Below are positions 61,190-64,000 of a stretch of DNA of 64,000 bases, piece by piece (the first letter of the stretch is position 1; each line of letters begins with the position of its first letter). The notes under the pieces are model-generated. The model had not been told where the DNA came from, did no database searches, and worked only from the letters and a program-made list of their open reading frames with translations. The translations under genes and the position numbers were made by a program. Source of the stretch: CAVOJY01 sp963696405 (GTDB lineage: Bacteria > Chloroflexota > Limnocylindria > Limnocylindrales > CSP1-4); the NCBI GenBank assembly GCA_963696405.1, contig CAVOJY010000008.1, forward strand, positions 24,311-88,310. The letters are read 5' to 3'.

Positions 61190-61804
61190 TCACCAGGCGA
61201 TCCGAACGGCGATCGCCAGGATCAGCAGGTTCCCTGCCACCATCGTGTACGAACGGAACCGGTGGGGGAGGCCCCGGTGGGCGAAGGCACCTACACCGGC
61301 GAGCATCGTCTGCCAGGACAGCGAGGCGAGGAACGCCCCGACAATGAATGCGCCCGCCTCGACCGGGGAGGGCAGGTTGCCCGCCGATGATCCCAGGACC
61401 ATCGTGGTGAAGTACACGACCGTCAGCGGGTTGATGATCGTGAGCCCGACGAACCGAGCGTAGGTCGCGGCGAGTTTCCCGCGACCGACCGTTGCGCTCT
61501 CTCTGGCGGGCGGCTCGGCCCTCCTGGCGTCCCACAGGCCCTTCAGTGCGATCGCCGCCAGGATTGCCGCCGAGACCACCTTGATCGGCCCGGCCCACGG
61601 CTCCAGCAGCCGGGCGGCGGCCGTGCCGGCAACCACCGCGATCGTCGCATAGATGAGGTCGGCGGTGGCGGCCCCGGCTCCGGCACTCGCCGCGCAGGCG
61701 AACCCGCTGCGCATGCCGACTCCGACGATCAGGATCGCGATCGCCCCGACCGGGATGGCGATCCCGTACCCGGCGATGGCGCCGCCCAGGAAAGCGTCAA
61801 GCAT
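61190..61804 (-). CDS. LysE-family amino-acid exporter
   Basis: 204 residues from the ATG at 61804. Six hydrophobic helices: LGGAIAGYGIAIPVGAIAILIVG, AASAGAGAATADLIYATIAVVAG, PIKVVSAAILAAIALKGLWDARR, FVGLTIINPLTVVYFTTMVLG, EAGAFIVGAFLASLSWQTMLAGVG, YTMVAGNLLILAIAVRIAW. G-Y-G-I-A-I-P-V-G-P-like and G-L-T-I-I-N-P motifs mark the LysE/RhtB superfamily. Substrate unknown. Convergent with the sbcC-like gene (22 bases between the stops). Confidence 0.9.
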   Translation of the reverse strand: MLDAFLGGAIAGYGIAIPVGAIAILIVGVGMRSGFACAASAGAGAATADLIYATIAVVAGTAAARLLEPWAGPIKVVSAAILAAIALKGLWDARRAEPPARESATVGRGKLAATYARFVGLTIINPLTVVYFTTMVLGSSAGNLPSPVEAGAFIVGAFLASLSWQTMLAGVGAFAHRGLPHRFRSYTMVAGNLLILAIAVRIAW

Positions 61805-61810
61805 CCGCGG

Positions 61811-61816
61811 ATTATC
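61811..61816 (-). promoter_or_regulatory. Possible -10-like hexamer, leaderless start
   Basis: On the minus strand GATAAT (five of six bases of TATAAT) ends six bases before the ATG of the LysE gene at 61804. Confidence 0.35.
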
Positions 61817-61891
61817 GCAGCGCGCCGGCGGCTCGAACTGGCCACCCGGAGCCGGGATCGTCGTCCGCCCTTGGAGCGGGGCCGGGCGAGC

Positions 61892-62086
61892 CTAGGGGGC
61901 GGGACGTACCGGCGGCTTACGTTTCCGGCGCCGGTGTCGCTTGCGCCAGACGTGTCCCGGCAGGATGACGTACTGCGGCGCGTCCCGGAAGCCTCGCAGC
62001 GCGAAGGGGATGCCGTCGACCGCAAGGGCGACACGGTGCACCCAGGCGTACCCGTCCTCGGTCGTGGGGTCCGGCGCCGTCGTCAT
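61892..62086 (-). CDS. Small hypothetical protein with a basic tail
   Basis: 64 residues from the ATG at 62086. The body TEDGYAWVHRVALAVDGIPFALRGFRDAPQYVILPGHVWRKR looks like real protein (balanced composition, aromatic residues). The tail RKRHRRRKRKPPVRPAP is strongly basic. No family is known to me. The gap to the upstream VOC gene is 26 bases, so it may be co-transcribed with it. Confidence 0.5.
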   Translation of the reverse strand: MTTAPDPTTEDGYAWVHRVALAVDGIPFALRGFRDAPQYVILPGHVWRKRHRRRKRKPPVRPAP

Positions 62087-62112
62087 GAGGCCGGCAGCTC
62101 ACGCAGTCGGGG

Positions 62113-62550
62113 TCACTGGACGCAGAACTCGTTTCCCTCAGGGTCGTTCATGCGCACCCAGTACTCGCCGTCCCGCTCGATCGATCCCCGGGCATCGGTC
62201 GCGCCCAGCGCCTTCAAACGGACGACCTCGGCGTCCACCCGGCGCTTCCGGTCGTCGAGCGGGACCTCGCCGCCGCCGGAGACGTTCAGGTCCATGTGCA
62301 TCCGGTTCTTCGCGGTCTTGCCCTCGGGCACCCGCTGGAAGTAGATCCGCGGGCCGCGACCCTCCGGGTCGACGATTGCCGACGCATCGTTCCACCGCTC
62401 TTCCGGCACGCCCTGCGCGCGGAGCCATGTCTCCCACGTTTCGAAGCCTGTCGGAGGCAGCTGAAGGACGTACCCCAGGGCCTGGGACCAGAACCGCGCC
62501 TCGCGGTCCGGGTCGGCAGTGTCGAACACGAGCTGGATCGGGGTGGCCAC
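62113..62550 (-). CDS. VOC-family (glyoxalase/bleomycin-resistance-like) protein
   Basis: 145 residues from the GTG at 62550, with a GGAG box upstream. PIQLVFDTADPDREARFWSQALGYVLQ opens the first beta-alpha-beta-beta unit. IYFQRVPEGKTAKNRMHMDLNV holds the His of the second strand, and RRVDAEVVRLKALGATDARGSIERDGEYWVRMNDPEGNEFCVQ is the second unit with the terminal Glu. These are the metal-binding positions of the glyoxalase_6 subgroup. The substrate is unknown. Confidence 0.9.
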   Translation of the reverse strand: MATPIQLVFDTADPDREARFWSQALGYVLQLPPTGFETWETWLRAQGVPEERWNDASAIVDPEGRGPRIYFQRVPEGKTAKNRMHMDLNVSGGGEVPLDDRKRRVDAEVVRLKALGATDARGSIERDGEYWVRMNDPEGNEFCVQ

Positions 62551-62595
62551 GGTGCATCTCCTGTCCCGGGGGTCCTCATCGCCGAGCGCGAGAGG

Positions 62596-62799
62596 CTATG
62601 CCGGATGACCCTCTCGCGGGCGCGTGGTTCGTACGGTGCCGGCACTGGGACGAATGACGCTCTCGTGCCCTCCCACCCAGCTGACGCGGTAACTGGTGCC
62701 CCACGCCGCTCTGATCACCTCGAGGATCACCCCTTCCCGGGGCGCGACGCCCGCCTTTGCCGACTCGACGACGATACGATCTCCGACTCTCGCGACCAC
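62596..62799 (-). CDS. DUF1918 domain protein
   Basis: 67 residues from the GTG at 62799; GGAGGTGACATGCA lies just upstream. VARVGDRIVVESAKAGVAPREGVILEVIRAAWGTSYRVSWVGGHESVIRPSAGTV is the whole DUF1918 fold, a small beta-barrel with the ...R-G-x-I-x-E-V...G-x-x-Y-x-V-x-W-x-D/G-G-x-x-x-x-x-x-P-G pattern. The function is unknown. The family is common in Actinobacteria and some Chloroflexota, which agrees with the overall character of the window. Confidence 0.9.
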   Translation of the reverse strand: MVARVGDRIVVESAKAGVAPREGVILEVIRAAWGTSYRVSWVGGHESVIRPSAGTVRTTRPREGHPA

Positions 62800-63047
62800 T
62801 GCATGTCACCTCCTGGTCACGGATCTCTTCTAGCACCGCCGCGTCCGGCCGGCAACGGGCACCGAGCAGATCCCCATCGTTGTCCTGCCCGAGGACTCGG
62901 ACCGTGCCCGTCCATCCCCGAATCCTGATTTCGCCGGGCGCACTGCGTCACCCGAGGTCCACCACCTTTGGACAGGTCCTGCCACGGCGGCTCGAACTGG
63001 CCGGGCCGAGGGTCGCGGGACGGTCGGGCCCGGCTGTCCCATGGCCA

Positions 63048-64000
63048 CTACCCCAGCGGCGGCAGCGCCTGGTCGGCGTCCAGGGCCCCCGCGAACAGGT
63101 CGCCACGTGCGCGCACCCGGTCGACCATGGTCCGAATCGACCAGCGGTCGGGAGCGAGTTCTTGGTCGTCCAGCTCCTCCCACGCGATCGGCGCCGAGAC
63201 GGGCGCACCCGGCACGGCACGCACCGAGTAGGGCCCGACGAGCGTCTTGTTCCGCGCGTTCTGGGTGAAGTCCAGGCGCGCCCGACCTGCCCGTCGGTCC
63301 ACCGACCACTCCCAGCTGACGAGATCGGGGACGGCGGCCGCCACTGCACGCGACAGCTCGAGCACCCAGTCCCGGACCTCGTCGAAGCCGTAACGGGGCT
63401 CAACCGGCACGAACACCTGGATGCCGCGCTTGCCGGTCAGCTTCGGGAAGCCGCGGACGCCCAGGTGGTCGAGGGCGACGCGGAAGAGACGGGCAATGGC
63501 GGTCACCTCGGCGAACGTGGTGGCCTCGCCGGGGTCGATGTCAATGAGCGCATACGCGGGCCGGTCGGGAGCGCCGGTCGGCGAGGTCCAGGGGTGGAGC
63601 TCGATCGCGGCGGCGTTCCCCAGCCACGCCAGCGTCGCGATATCGTCGGCGACGAGATGGGTATGGGCGGGACGGCCCGCGGGATCCGGCTCGCGCCATC
63701 GGGTCAGCCAGGCCGGTGCGGTCGTCGGGAGCTCCCGCTGCCAGAACCCCGGCTGGTCGATGCCGCCAGGGTGGCGGATGAGGTTCAGGGCACGGTCCGC
63801 CAGGTGGGGCAGGAGAACGGGCGCGATCTCGACGTAGTAGCGGATGAGGTCACGCTTCGTGATCCCGTCGGCTGGGAAGAGCACGCGGTCGAGGTTCGTG
63901 AGGCGCAGCGTCCGGCCACCGACGTGCCACGCGCCTCCGTCGTGGAGGGCGCCCAGGGCATCGAGGCTCGCGAGGACGTCGGGAGAGAGGGCAAATGCCT
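63048..64000 (-). CDS. ligD: LigD-type primase-polymerase (NHEJ polymerase domain), 5' end outside the window
   Basis: The frame is open to the last base of the window, so the gene starts beyond 64000. The visible 317 residues begin AFALSPDVLASLDALG, then WHVGGRTLRLTNLDRVLFPADGITKRDLIRYYVEIAPVLLPHL. They continue through HPGGIDQPGFWQRELP, the metal-binding ALIDIDPGE (catalytic Asp pair), FPKLTGKRGIQVFVPVEP, DLVSWEWSVDRRAGRARLDFTQNARNKTLVGPYSVR and GAPVSAPIAWEEL, which are the signature steps of the LigD polymerase domain. It fills and joins broken ends with Ku and a ligase. Whether it is fused to a ligase or phosphoesterase domain cannot be seen. No Ku gene lies in the window. Confidence 0.92.
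   Translation of the reverse strand, partial: AFALSPDVLASLDALGALHDGGAWHVGGRTLRLTNLDRVLFPADGITKRDLIRYYVEIAPVLLPHLADRALNLIRHPGGIDQPGFWQRELPTTAPAWLTRWREPDPAGRPAHTHLVADDIATLAWLGNAAAIELHPWTSPTGAPDRPAYALIDIDPGEATTFAEVTAIARLFRVALDHLGVRGFPKLTGKRGIQVFVPVEPRYGFDEVRDWVLELSRAVAAAVPDLVSWEWSVDRRAGRARLDFTQNARNKTLVGPYSVRAVPGAPVSAPIAWEELDDQELAPDRWSIRTMVDRVRARGDLFAGALDADQALPPLG

Overview
This is a very GC-rich (about 70% by eye) bacterial chromosome segment, densely packed on both strands, with many GTG starts, short overlaps between genes, and at least nine genes whose start codon lies only 6-9 bases after a -10-like hexamer of the form TANNNT (probable leaderless mRNAs). The gene mix (YkoE-type thiamine ECF transporter, three-part proton-translocating transhydrogenase, LigD polymerase domain, DUF1918, standalone lipoyl protein beside E1 genes, GbsR-controlled ABC exporter) fits a soil or freshwater Chloroflexota lineage such as Limnocylindria. 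An actinobacterium-like relative cannot be excluded. The lineage is an inference, not a computed placement.

Layout. 1-4.5 kb: the end of an EamA transporter, a short repeat field, an intact IS3-family element, a gutted amidohydrolase, a frameshifted extradiol dioxygenase, an Imm5-like protein and tRNA-Lys. 4.5-12 kb: a flavin/PPOX protein overlapping a rifampicin-phosphotransferase-like PEP-utilising enzyme, an AAA ATPase behind three 14-bp iterons, an aminotransferase and a broken DUF4097 lipoprotein. 12.5-18 kb: a central-carbon block (transketolase-like protein, E1 alpha, E1 beta, lipoyl protein), mostly frameshifted. 18-24 kb: aminotransferase, homocysteine methyltransferase-like gene, GpsA, PIG-L deacetylase and peroxiredoxin, then a duplicated intergenic repeat carrying SOS-box-like GAAC-N4-GTTC sites. 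24-28 kb: a thiamine operon (riboswitch - thiN - ykoE - ECF ATPase - ECF permease). 28-35 kb: HAD phosphatase, YbaK-like deacylase, M23 peptidase, class C26 amidotransferase, SAM hydroxide adenosyltransferase, WYL and XRE regulators. 35-41 kb: pntB/pntAB/pntAA, a VapBC-type toxin-antitoxin pair and an HD phosphohydrolase. 41-50 kb: ornithine aminotransferase, methyltransferase, Fpg/Nei glycosylase, zinc alcohol dehydrogenase, LiaF-like and PspC-like membrane proteins, and an ABC exporter with its GbsR/MarR regulator. 50-64 kb: iron alcohol dehydrogenase, a shattered lipoprotein, a DNA-repair operon (Fe-S helicase-nuclease, SbcD-like nuclease, SbcC/YhaN-like ATPase), LysE exporter, small proteins, and a LigD polymerase domain running off the right edge.

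Functional themes are vitamin B1 capture and activation feeding thiamine-dependent enzymes (the transketolase-like protein and E1 pair), NADPH supply by transhydrogenase, envelope-stress sensing, and double-strand-break processing and repair (RecB/AdnB-like helicase-nuclease, SbcCD-like pair, LigD, Fpg).

The most striking window-wide feature is 19 apparent single-base frameshifts in 11 genes (16 of the +1 type, three of the -1 type in homopolymers). They are tightly clustered: six lie in one 0.6-kb lipoprotein gene, while 3-kb neighbours are intact. Whether this is sequence error, pseudogene decay or recoding cannot be settled from one sequence. Frameshifted genes are labelled pseudogene with this caveat.
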